Below, piece by piece: positions 21,322 to 29,982 of a stretch of 64,000 nucleotides of DNA. The notes under the pieces were generated by a model. That model was not told the DNA's origin, did no database searches, and worked only from the letters and a program-made list of their open reading frames with translations. A program made the translations under genes and the position numbers. The stretch covers positions 62,001 to 126,000 of the forward strand of contig CANQBS010000001.1 in NCBI GenBank assembly GCA_947589075.1. The letters run 5' to 3'. Each line of letters starts with the position of its first letter. Position 1 is the first letter of the stretch. The stretch comes from an uncultured Acetatifactor sp. Its GTDB lineage: Bacteria; Bacillota; Clostridia; Lachnospirales; Lachnospiraceae.

Positions 21322-22065
21322 ATGAATTTGAAAAAAATGGCCCGCTGGGCAGCAGGCGCAGCGGTTCAGTTCCTTTATCCCTTGAGATGTCCGGTGTGCG
21401 ACGAGATCGTTACGCCCTACGGGGAAAAGATCTGTCTGGATTGTCTGAAAAAGCTGCGGTATATTTCCCAGCCCCGGTGCCTTCGCTGCGGAAAGCATTT
21501 ACAGGAAGATGAAAGGGAATATTGTCTGGACTGCGGCAAGAAGGAGCATTTCTTTAAAAGAGGACGCGCCCTGTATGAGTATGAAAGCATTGCCCCGGCC
21601 ATTTATCGTTTTAAATATGGGAACAGAAGGGAATATGCAGATTTTTTTGGAGAAGAGATAGGAAGATATCTTGGAGGCTTTCTTGCGGGTGTCCATCCGG
21701 ACGGCCTGATCCCGGTGCCGCTTCATCCGAAGAGACAGCGAAAGAGGGGGTATAATCAGGCGGAGCTTTTGGCCCGGGCCGTCAGCCGTTACACGGGGAT
21801 CCCGGTTTATGACCGGATGGTGGCGCGGGTGAGAAATACGACGCCCCTGAAACGATTAAATCCGCAGGAAAGACAAAATAATTTGAAAAAGGCTTTTCAT
21901 ATTGTTGGAAATGATGTAAAATTAAAAGAGAAAGTCCGCTCGGCAGTAATAGTGGACGACATTTATACTACAGGCAGTACGGTTGACGAAATCGCCCGCA
22001 TACTGCAGGAGGCCGGCGTGAGAGAGGTTTATTTTGTGGCGCTGGCCAGCGGAAAGGGATTGTAA
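21322..22065 (+). CDS. ComF family protein (phosphoribosyltransferase-like)
   Basis: CPVCDEI / CLRCGKH zinc fingers, KRQRKRGYNQAELLARA, AVIVDDIYTTGSTVDEIARIL. Confidence 0.92.
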   Translation: MNLKKMARWAAGAAVQFLYPLRCPVCDEIVTPYGEKICLDCLKKLRYISQPRCLRCGKHLQEDEREYCLDCGKKEHFFKRGRALYEYESIAPAIYRFKYGNRREYADFFGEEIGRYLGGFLAGVHPDGLIPVPLHPKRQRKRGYNQAELLARAVSRYTGIPVYDRMVARVRNTTPLKRLNPQERQNNLKKAFHIVGNDVKLKEKVRSAVIVDDIYTTGSTVDEIARILQEAGVREVYFVALASGKGL

Positions 22066-22078
22066 CGGGAGGGCTGCA

Positions 22079-22474
22079 ATGCTGAATGAGGAGAGAGTCA
22101 TCCTGATGACGAAAATGGAAGTTTACGAAGAGAATGAAGGGAAAAGGAATGTGCAGATCGGAAATTATTTCCGGGGCGATTATATCAGCCTGCATATTCT
22201 CCGCTCTGTAATCAGCGGGACCATCGCCTTTGGGATCTTGTTTGCCCTGTATCTGTTTTATGATTTTGAGGTGTTCATGGAGAACATTTATGAGATAGAT
22301 CTGATGGATTTCGTCAGAAGGGTTTTGATCGCATACGGAGGGATGATCGTTATATATGGGCTTATTTCGTATATGGTATATTCCTATCGTTACTCCAAGG
22401 CGAAGAAAAGTCTGAAAAAATATTATGCCAATCTGAAAAAGCTGAATTCACTGTATAACAATGAACAGCAGTGA
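22079..22474 (+). CDS. Small membrane protein of unknown function, two predicted TM segments
   Basis: Hydrophobic stretches LHILRSVISGTIAFGILFALYLFY and VLIAYGGMIVIYGLISYMVY; in line with neighbouring genes. Confidence 0.7.
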   Translation: MLNEERVILMTKMEVYEENEGKRNVQIGNYFRGDYISLHILRSVISGTIAFGILFALYLFYDFEVFMENIYEIDLMDFVRRVLIAYGGMIVIYGLISYMVYSYRYSKAKKSLKKYYANLKKLNSLYNNEQQ

Positions 22475-22495
22475 TTTGCTGAAAGGATATGAGGA

Positions 22496-23686
22496 ATGAG
22501 CGCTTTACTGGAATTCAAGGAAAAATTAAAGGTAATTTATGGCAGGTACGATACGTATATCATTTCGATCCTGAAATTTTTACTGACGTTTCTGGCCCTC
22601 AATGTGATCAACGGCAATTTGGGATATATGAAGCAGCTGGATAATCTGGCCATTGTGCTGATCGTATCTTTGCTGTGTTCCTTCCTGCCCAACGGATGCA
22701 TCATCTTTTTCGCTGCCCTGTTCAGCCTGCTCCACATGTATGAGTTATCTATGGAAGTCGCTCTGGTGGGGTTGTGCCTGTACCTGGTGATGGCCCTTTT
22801 ATATTTCAGGTTCAGTCCCAAAGATTCTATCGTGGTGCTGCTGACGCCTCTGCTTTGTGCCGCAAATATCCCATATGTGATGCCTGTTGCCATGGGTCTT
22901 CTCGGCACCCCTGCATCGGCTGTTTCTGTGGGCTGCGGGATCGTGGTCTACAATTATCTTTCCAATGTGGCTGCCAATGCCCAGGTGATCAGCGCCATGG
23001 AGGCAGAGGAAGCGGTGGCGAAGCTGAAGCTGGTGCTGGATGCTTTGATCCATAACAACGGGATGATCGTAATGATCGCTGCGTTTGCGGTAACGATTAT
23101 TGTTGTTTATCTGATCCGGAGACTGTCCGTTGCATATGCCTGGACCATTGCCATCATTACGGGCTGCATTGTAGATCTGCTCGTCCTGCTGGTGGGGGAT
23201 CTGAAGTTTGATACGAAACTTTCGCTGGTGGGCGCGGTTTTGGGAACGATCCTTGCGGCGGCGGTTGCCAAGGTGATCGAATTCTTCCGATTCTGTGTCG
23301 ATTATAACAGGGCGGAAAAAGTGCAGTTTGAGGATGATGAATATTATTATTATGTCAAGGCGATCCCGAAGATGACGGTAGCGGCGCAGTCCAAAACTGT
23401 AAAGAAGATTAATATGCAGAGGAAGAGCGTTACCATAAACAGCAGTGTGATGGATGAAGAGAGATTAGAAGATATCATGGAGGATGTCCTGGAAGAGGAT
23501 ATGGAACCAGAGGAATATTCTGAGGGGCAGCCTTATGCAGAGGATGAAATGTATCCTGAGGACCAGGAGGAGTACGCGGACGGCCAGGAATATGCGGAGG
23601 AGGATAATTACACAGAGGAAACATATACGGAAGATGAACCGTATGCGGAGAATGAAAGGGGAAGAAGCCGGAAAGGCAGAAAATGA
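22496..23686 (+). CDS. Polytopic membrane protein of unknown function with acidic Tyr/Glu-rich C-terminal tail
   Basis: Many hydrophobic helices; tail EEYSEGQPYAEDEMYPEDQEEYADGQEYAEEDNYTEETYTEDEPYAENERGRSRKGRK. Confidence 0.8.
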   Translation: MSALLEFKEKLKVIYGRYDTYIISILKFLLTFLALNVINGNLGYMKQLDNLAIVLIVSLLCSFLPNGCIIFFAALFSLLHMYELSMEVALVGLCLYLVMALLYFRFSPKDSIVVLLTPLLCAANIPYVMPVAMGLLGTPASAVSVGCGIVVYNYLSNVAANAQVISAMEAEEAVAKLKLVLDALIHNNGMIVMIAAFAVTIIVVYLIRRLSVAYAWTIAIITGCIVDLLVLLVGDLKFDTKLSLVGAVLGTILAAAVAKVIEFFRFCVDYNRAEKVQFEDDEYYYYVKAIPKMTVAAQSKTVKKINMQRKSVTINSSVMDEERLEDIMEDVLEEDMEPEEYSEGQPYAEDEMYPEDQEEYADGQEYAEEDNYTEETYTEDEPYAENERGRSRKGRK

Positions 23687-23768
23687 TCACAGGGATCTGC
23701 AGGGAATCCAGCAGGATCTTTCAGAACACTGACAGTATGGCTTGATTATGGGATAGAAGGAAAACGGT

Positions 23769-24641
23769 ATGAATATTCGGCTAGAGACGTTCAGAGATAT
23801 GCTGTCTTACATGAACATATATGATGTGATAGAAATTTTTATCATAGCCTTTGTGCTGTACCATTTGTTTTGCTGGATCAAAACCAGTCATGCATGGTAT
23901 CTGCTTAAGGGTGTGATCGTCATTACTGTTTTTCTCCTGATCGCAAATATTTTTGAAATGGAGACCATTTTATGGGTAGCCTCCAATGTAATGGGATTTG
24001 CGGTAACAGCGATCATTGTGGTATTACAGCCGGAACTGCGCAGGGCTTTAGAGGAGCTTGGAAAGAAAAATGTGATCTATTCTTTTTTACCCACGGATTC
24101 CAGAAGAAAAGAGGAGGATTTTTCAGAAAAAACTGTAAATGAAATCGCCCGGGCATGCGTGGAGATGAGCAAAGTGAAGACGGGTGCGCTGATCGTGATC
24201 CGTGTGGACGATTCCCTGGAGGAATATGAACGCACCGGCATTGATGTAGACGGCATTGTAACCAGCCAGCTGCTGATCAATATTTTTGAAAAAAATACGC
24301 CGCTTCACGATGGAGCCGTTATTGTTGACGGGAACAGGATCACGTCGGCCACCTGTTATCTGCCGTTGTCCAATAATATGGATCTCGGTAAGGAACTTGG
24401 CACCAGACACCGTGCTGGGATCGGTATTTCGGAGGTGACGGATTCCCTGACGGTAATCGTATCTGAAGAAACAGGAAATATCAGCATTGCCCGGAACGGT
24501 GAGCTGGAAGGCGCCGTAGAGGTAGAGCAGCTGAAGGAAAGAATGAGACAGATCCGGAAAAACGATTCCGAGGAAAAGAGTCGCAGGATTTGGAAGCGGA
24601 GAGGAAAGGGCAAGACAAAAAATGAGGAAAAAGCTTTTTAA
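23769..24641 (+). CDS. cdaA: Diadenylate cyclase CdaA
   Basis: N-terminal TM region then DAC domain with NTPLHDGAVIVDGNRI and LGTRHRAGIGISEVTDSLTVIVSEETG. Confidence 0.95.
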   Translation: MNIRLETFRDMLSYMNIYDVIEIFIIAFVLYHLFCWIKTSHAWYLLKGVIVITVFLLIANIFEMETILWVASNVMGFAVTAIIVVLQPELRRALEELGKKNVIYSFLPTDSRRKEEDFSEKTVNEIARACVEMSKVKTGALIVIRVDDSLEEYERTGIDVDGIVTSQLLINIFEKNTPLHDGAVIVDGNRITSATCYLPLSNNMDLGKELGTRHRAGIGISEVTDSLTVIVSEETGNISIARNGELEGAVEVEQLKERMRQIRKNDSEEKSRRIWKRRGKGKTKNEEKAF

Positions 24642-25929
24642 TAACTGGGGCCTTAAGCTGGCTGCTCTTTTTGTCGCTTTTGGCTTATGGTATGTTTGGG
24701 CATATTCGGAGGATCCTCTTGGAGAATCGACCTTTACCAATATCCAGGTACAGTTCCTGAATGAGGACCTGCTGCAGGAGCGGAATCTGGTGAGCGAAGT
24801 CCTGGAAGGAACGGACGTGGTGCGCCGCGTGACTGTGAAGGGACGAAGGAAAACCCTTGATGAAATGCTGGATCTTGGCGCCACTGTCATTGCTACGGCT
24901 GACTTCGCTAAAATGAATGAGGAAGATCATACCATTCCCATTGTATTCAGCGTTCCATCCAGATTCTCCGGACCTGAGATCGAGATCTCCCAGACAGAAG
25001 GAAGTCCTGTGGTAAAGCTGCTGGTGGAGGAATTGAAGAGTAAAAATATCAGTGTAGAGGCCTGGACTACGGGAATGGTTAAAGAAGGCTATCAGATCGT
25101 GGAGGCGGTAACGGATGTAAATATGATCACGATCTCCGGCGGGACCAGTAAGGTGGATCAGGTATACTGCGCCGCGGTACAGCAGGATGTGTCGGGAGCA
25201 AATCGAGATATCTTTTCTTCAGGAGGAATCCTGCTCTTTGATAAGGATAAGAACAGGCTGGATGAAAACAGTCTGCAGAGAAGCCTGTTCACTACAAGGA
25301 TTACCGTCAGGATCAATCCTACGAAGGAAGTGCCGATTATCTATGAACCCTTTGGGGAACCGGCAGAAGGCTATCTTGCCACCGGAGAGATAGAGGGAAG
25401 CCTGCAGAGCGTCAAAGTGGTAGGCAGCAGCGCCCTGCTGAATAATCTGGAGAACATTGTGGTCGGAGGCGCCAGAAGCCCGGTAGACATCTCCGAGGTC
25501 ACGGAGAACAGGACGGAAGACTTTAATATTAAGGATTATCTTCCTTCCGGTGTAGCGTTAGCTGAAGGGGAAGGAGACGGCAGCGCCAGTGTTACCGTAT
25601 ATGTAGAGCCCGTCCTTGAAAGAATATACAGGATACCTGCTGACAATATTCAGGTAGAAAATATCCCGGATACTGTGATAATGGAGCAGCCGGAGGAAGG
25701 CAGAACGTATGAACTGACGCTGAGAGGGCTGAAACGGTATCTGGATCAGGTAATGGCAGATCAGCTTCACGGGACCATAGACATTGCGCAGTGGATGGAG
25801 CAGATGGAGATGGAAGAGATCGCTCCGGCTGTATATTCCTGTCCTGTTTCTTTTGAGATTCCCGAGGGCGTTGAACAGGTAGGCACGGTGAGGGCTGAAA
25901 TAGGATTTATACAGAATGAAGAAGAGTAA
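24622..25929 (+). CDS. cdaR: YbbR-domain protein, CdaR-like
   Basis: N-terminal NNWGLKLAALFVAFGLWYVW, repeated YbbR-like domains, overlaps cdaA. Confidence 0.9.
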   Translation: MRKKLFNNWGLKLAALFVAFGLWYVWAYSEDPLGESTFTNIQVQFLNEDLLQERNLVSEVLEGTDVVRRVTVKGRRKTLDEMLDLGATVIATADFAKMNEEDHTIPIVFSVPSRFSGPEIEISQTEGSPVVKLLVEELKSKNISVEAWTTGMVKEGYQIVEAVTDVNMITISGGTSKVDQVYCAAVQQDVSGANRDIFSSGGILLFDKDKNRLDENSLQRSLFTTRITVRINPTKEVPIIYEPFGEPAEGYLATGEIEGSLQSVKVVGSSALLNNLENIVVGGARSPVDISEVTENRTEDFNIKDYLPSGVALAEGEGDGSASVTVYVEPVLERIYRIPADNIQVENIPDTVIMEQPEEGRTYELTLRGLKRYLDQVMADQLHGTIDIAQWMEQMEMEEIAPAVYSCPVSFEIPEGVEQVGTVRAEIGFIQNEEE

Positions 25930-25962
25930 GGAATAATAGAATGATTCAGGAGGGATGGTTTT

Positions 25963-26226
25963 ATGGTCAGTCAAAAAGTAGTGATCAAAAATCCTACCGG
26001 GCTTCATTTGAGGCCGGCAGGTATCTTATGTAAAGAGGCAATGCAGTTCAAGTCCCTGATCACATTTCAGTTCAGAGGCAATACGGCAAATGCGAAGAGT
26101 GTGCTCAGTGTTCTGGGCGCCTGTGTAAAATGCGGGGATGAGATCGAATTCTTCTGTCAGGGAGAAGATGAGCAAGACGCCCTGAAAGCTCTGGTCGCAG
26201 CAGTGGATGGGGGACTGGGGGAATGA
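25963..26226 (+). CDS. HPr family phosphocarrier protein
   Basis: VVIKNPTGLHLRPAGILCKEA (active-site His) and ANAKSVLSVLGACVKCGDEIEFFCQGEDE. Confidence 0.92.
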   Translation: MVSQKVVIKNPTGLHLRPAGILCKEAMQFKSLITFQFRGNTANAKSVLSVLGACVKCGDEIEFFCQGEDEQDALKALVAAVDGGLGE

Positions 26227-26235
26227 GGAAAATTT

Positions 26236-26279
26236 AAAACTGCCGACAGAGAGATCAATTTTCTCTGTCGGCAGTTTTT
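26236..26279. terminator. Bidirectional Rho-independent terminator between convergent genes
   Basis: AAAACTGCCGACAGAGA ... TCTCTGTCGGCAGTTTTT. Confidence 0.93.
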
Positions 26280-26316
26280 CAGTGCAGCGCCTGGCTGCTT
26301 CTGATCTCAGAGTTGT

Positions 26317-27477
26317 TTATTCATAAGAGAAACTGGAGCCGTCCTTTATAAGAAGAACCATGGTTTTACCTGTGTTCAGGGTGATCTCGTTGCCATTATC
26401 ATCATAATAGCGGGTCGCGCCGAAATCAGTGGTCTTTTTCCAGGTTACATGAATCCCCTTGCCTTCTGTGAAGAACCAGCCGTCTCTTGTGGTGTCATGA
26501 TTCTGGGCGGCAAGGTAGCCGTCTCCCAGATCCTCGAAATACATGTTCTGGACAATAACATTTTTGAAGCTGAGCTGCTCGCCGTTGGCTCCGTCGATAT
26601 GAGGACCGTCGGAGGAACCGGACAAGTGCTGATAGCGGTAATAGAGCCCGTCTTCTTCGTTGTATTCAAAATAGCATCTTGTCAGCTTGTAGCAGTTGGA
26701 CAGGTCTATTTTGCCGGCGCTGACGGCGCTGCTGTACTGGTCCAGGGTGTTGGGCTCGGATGCGGAAGCGAACTGATAATGGTGCTCGTCGGCCAGTCCG
26801 CGGTAGGCAAGCCCCAGTTTACGGCTTTCCACCACCTGCTTGATACCGGAACCGGTAGCGTAACAGTTATGGGGAGCCTTCCGGTCTGAGCTGCGGAAGA
26901 ATGCGGTATGGTCTTCATCCAGATCCTGGACGTCCGTTTTGTTCAGAACCTCATCGACATAGTAAGGACCGCCGACATGGACAATAAAAGCATCCCATTC
27001 CAGAGCCAGGTAACCAAAATATGTACGAAGACTTCTTACATTGCCGATCTTATCCAGCTTCTCCCAATCCTCGTAAACCGCAAGCATACGGGTCATGCCG
27101 CCTTCCACGGGCGCCTCGTAAAGAATGGATGCTTGGGACAGATTATACTGGGGAATGGCAGAGCTTTCGTTGGGGGTCATTACAGCGATGGGACGGGTAT
27201 TGGCCACTTCCGGATCCACCCACTCGTTGGTCAGACGGCTTCTTACCATGCCTTCCTGAGGAGGGGTTGAGTCATCAACGGATCCCGCATTCTCACTGGA
27301 AGATCCCGTGTCCTCACTGCCGGGGGTGCTTTCGTCCGCTGAGGACGGTTCCGTAGCAGCAGTTGAAGGAACCAGGTCTTCCGCCATGGAGCCTTTTGTT
27401 TCTTCGTTCTCCTTGCCGCATGCCGCCAGGAAGATCACACAGATGGCAGTCAGCAATAAAAACTTTATCCTTTTCAT
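26317..27477 (-). CDS. DUF3048 domain lipoprotein (YerB-like)
   Basis: Lipoprotein signal KFLLLTAICVIFLAACGKE; RPIAVMTPNESSAIPQYNLSQASILYEAPVEGGMTRMLAVYED. Confidence 0.88.
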   Translation of the reverse strand: MKRIKFLLLTAICVIFLAACGKENEETKGSMAEDLVPSTAATEPSSADESTPGSEDTGSSSENAGSVDDSTPPQEGMVRSRLTNEWVDPEVANTRPIAVMTPNESSAIPQYNLSQASILYEAPVEGGMTRMLAVYEDWEKLDKIGNVRSLRTYFGYLALEWDAFIVHVGGPYYVDEVLNKTDVQDLDEDHTAFFRSSDRKAPHNCYATGSGIKQVVESRKLGLAYRGLADEHHYQFASASEPNTLDQYSSAVSAGKIDLSNCYKLTRCYFEYNEEDGLYYRYQHLSGSSDGPHIDGANGEQLSFKNVIVQNMYFEDLGDGYLAAQNHDTTRDGWFFTEGKGIHVTWKKTTDFGATRYYDDNGNEITLNTGKTMVLLIKDGSSFSYE

Positions 27478-27645
27478 AATTATGCCTCTCTTTCCTGAGA
27501 AAAATAATTTATTTGAAGCCGGAGCGCATTGTCTTCCGAGCTTCGAAGCTTAGTATAACACAAAAAAAGCCGAACGTCATTATTTTTTGACAAGAATTAA
27601 GAAATCTATAAGAAAAACAGGGGCGAAAATGCTGCTTTCGGGATA

Positions 27646-28101
27646 TCACCGGCACATGATAAACGCGATCAGAATACCCAACAGCGCTCCCATCAGTACC
27701 TGCAGGGGCGTGTGTCCCACAAATTCCTTCAGGGTATCCACTGTGGAAATTTTCCCTTTCCCCATTTCCTCAAAGGATTTCAGCATATCGTTGAGCACCT
27801 TGGCCTGGATGCCGGTTTCCCGCCTGACCCCCATGGCGTCGTACATAACGATGATAGCGAGAATGGCGGTTATGGCAAATTCGAAGCTTTTTGCACCATA
27901 TACAAGATAAGCTGCGGCGGCGAGAGAGCAGACGGTAGAAGAGTGGGAGCTGGGCATACCGCCGCTCCCGATGAGCCGTTCAGCCACGAATTCCTTCGTA
28001 AGGAACAGATGTATCCCGGTTTTTAGGATCTGCGCCACCAGCCATCCTGTTGCGGCGGCCATAAAAATCTTATTTGATAATAAATCGCTGAAAAATTGCA
28101 T
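27646..28101 (-). CDS. Divergent PAP2 family protein (DUF212/YuiD-like)
   Basis: SGGMPSSHSSTVCSLAAAA, MYDAMGVRRETGIQAKVLN, EFVGHTPLQVLMGALLGI. Confidence 0.9.
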   Translation of the reverse strand: MQFFSDLLSNKIFMAAATGWLVAQILKTGIHLFLTKEFVAERLIGSGGMPSSHSSTVCSLAAAAYLVYGAKSFEFAITAILAIIVMYDAMGVRRETGIQAKVLNDMLKSFEEMGKGKISTVDTLKEFVGHTPLQVLMGALLGILIAFIMCR

Positions 28102-28322
28102 GTGTTGTTCTCCCCGTCCTTTGTAAGTTCATTCCTGACCTGACCGCTTGTAAGAAGCGGTATATAAATAGCGGTTATGTCCCGGAATCCAGTATACAAT
28201 ATTTTTGAAAGGATATCTATATATTTTTTCATTTTCAGCTTTTTTTCTTGCACTTGCTTTCCTGAAAGTGTATACTGAAACAGAGACGATGATCCCCAAA
28301 GATCGGAATCGTGGAGGTTGGT

Positions 28323-29252
28323 ATGAAGATCCTGAGCGTTGTGGTGCCCTGTTATAATGAGGAAGAAAGCGTGGAACTTTTTTATACGGAACTCTTAAAA
28401 CAGGAGAAATGTTTCCGGGAAAAAGAACTGGAGCTGGAGATTATTTTTGTGAATGACGGCTCCAGGGACGGAACCGTATCAGAGGTGAAGAAGCTTCATG
28501 AACGGGATAAAAGGGTGCGCCTGGTCTCCTTCTCCAGAAATTTTGGAAAGGAAGCGGCCATGTATGCCGGAATGGAAAAAGCAAAAGGAGACTATGTGGT
28601 TCTGATGGATGTGGATCTCCAGGACCCTCCCGCCCTGCTTCCTGAGATGCTGTCCTATATGGAACAGGGCTATGATTCTGTCGCTACCAGGAGGGTGAGC
28701 AGAAAAGGGGAACCGCCTGTCAGGAGCTTTTTCGCAAGGCTTTTTTATCGTCTGATGCACAAGATCTCAAAGACGGAAATCATGGACGGCGCCAGAGATT
28801 ATCGGCTTATGACCAGACAGATGGTGGAGGCCATCCTTTCCATGCAGGAGTATAATCGTTTTACCAAGGGAATTTTCGGCTGGGTCGGCTTTGAGACAAA
28901 ATGGCTGGAATATGAAAATGTGGAAAGAGCCAGGGGGGAAACGAAGTGGAATTTCTGGAAGCTGTTTCTTTATTCCCTTGAGGGCATCACGGCTTTCTCC
29001 ACGGCTCCTCTTATGTTTGCTTCCCTTATGGGTGTTTTGTTCTGTATTTTAGCCTTTGCGCTGATCTTGTTCACTATAATACGGAAGATCATTTTTGGTG
29101 ATCCGGTCTCAGGCTGGCCGTCCCTGGTATGTATCATTTCCCTGGTGAGCGGCGTGCAGCTTTTCTGCCTGGGAATCGTGGGACAGTATTTGGCCAAGAC
29201 CTATCTGGAGGTAAAAAGGCGTCCGATCTATATTATCAAGGAAGAATTGTAA
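28323..29252 (+). CDS. Glycosyltransferase family 2, GtrB/DPM1-like with C-terminal TM helices
   Basis: LSVVVPCYNEEESVELFYTEL, IIFVNDGSRDGT, YVVLMDVDLQDPP; two C-terminal TM segments; RBS GGAGG before ATG 28323. Confidence 0.92.
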   Translation: MKILSVVVPCYNEEESVELFYTELLKQEKCFREKELELEIIFVNDGSRDGTVSEVKKLHERDKRVRLVSFSRNFGKEAAMYAGMEKAKGDYVVLMDVDLQDPPALLPEMLSYMEQGYDSVATRRVSRKGEPPVRSFFARLFYRLMHKISKTEIMDGARDYRLMTRQMVEAILSMQEYNRFTKGIFGWVGFETKWLEYENVERARGETKWNFWKLFLYSLEGITAFSTAPLMFASLMGVLFCILAFALILFTIIRKIIFGDPVSGWPSLVCIISLVSGVQLFCLGIVGQYLAKTYLEVKRRPIYIIKEEL

Positions 29253-29376
29253 AAGCCTGAGGACAGGAAAAGACGCCAGGATGGGCAGGGAGGATCTCAT
29301 GAGGGGAGCTGCAGGGAACCGCAGGGGAGAATTGTCCGATAATGGCGGTTCCTGCGATGAAAACGACTTCCCATTT

Positions 29377-29383
29377 TTCGACA
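29377..29383 (-). promoter_or_regulatory. 0A-box-like heptamer TTCGACA (reverse complement TGTCGAA)
   Basis: Exact match to the Spo0A recognition heptamer, next to an extended -10 TATGGTAAAAT, about 70 bp upstream of the Spo0A_C ORF; second 6/7 match CTCGACA at 29426-29432. Confidence 0.45.
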
Positions 29384-29451
29384 GATATGGTAAAATCCAC
29401 TACAGCATCGCAGTAATGGGCAATACTCGACATAAGGAAGGGGAATTCGTT

Positions 29452-29829
29452 ATGGAGATTGCTGCTGTGAAAGATTACGAGCTGGAGAGATATATTACAG
29501 AGATCATGCTGGATATGGGTGTTCCAGCGCATTTAAAGGGTTATCATTATTTGAGGGATGCAATTTTACTGTCTGGAAAAGACATGGAGGTAGTGAGCAG
29601 TGTGACGAAGCTGCTCTATCCGACCATCGCGAGACGATTCAAGACAACGGATCAAAAGGTGGAGAGAGCCATCCGTAATGCCATCGAGGTGTCCTGGGCA
29701 AGGGGAAACACAGATACATTCGAAGAACTGTTCGGCTACTCGATCCTGTCCGGTAAGAGTCGTCCTACCAACAGCGAATACATAGCCAGAATTGCGGATA
29801 AGATCAGGCTTGATTTTAAGGCTATGTAG
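29452..29829 (+). CDS. Standalone Spo0A C-terminal effector-domain protein (no receiver domain)
   Basis: MGVPAHLKGYHYLRDAI...SSVTKLLYPTIARRFKTTDQKVERAIRNAIEVSWARGNTDTFEELFGYSILSGKSRPTNSEYIARIADKIRLDFKA matches the Spo0A DNA-binding domain; N-terminus too short for a REC domain. Confidence 0.93.
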   Translation: MEIAAVKDYELERYITEIMLDMGVPAHLKGYHYLRDAILLSGKDMEVVSSVTKLLYPTIARRFKTTDQKVERAIRNAIEVSWARGNTDTFEELFGYSILSGKSRPTNSEYIARIADKIRLDFKAM

Positions 29830-29922
29830 ACGAATAGTTTTTTGCCCCTGGATGATACAGCGGGCAAAAAAAGGTACGAAAGTAATGAAAATAAGTATTA
29901 TGCCCATCTGCATGCTAGGTAG

Positions 29923-29966
29923 GATTGCTGCATTATGGCAGAAAGGTCATAATGCAGCAATCTTTT
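29923..29966 (+). terminator. Strong terminator-like hairpin just upstream of the EPS operon
   Basis: GATTGCTGCATTATG-gcagaaaggt-CATAATGCAGCAATC-TTTT, perfect 15-bp stem. Confidence 0.85.
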
Positions 29967-29982
29967 CAAACCTGGTTCAGGG

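Noticed and set aside
27539-27550. AGCTTCGAAGCT palindrome near a minus-strand TATACT -10-like box upstream of the DUF3048 gene
   Set aside because: Plausible operator/promoter but short and isolated, with no supporting second site; not strong enough to report as a feature.
29838-29871. Called initially as a Rho-independent terminator for Spo0A_C
   Set aside because: T-run is 5' and A-run 3' on both strands, the wrong polarity; the true terminator-like hairpin is 29923-29966.
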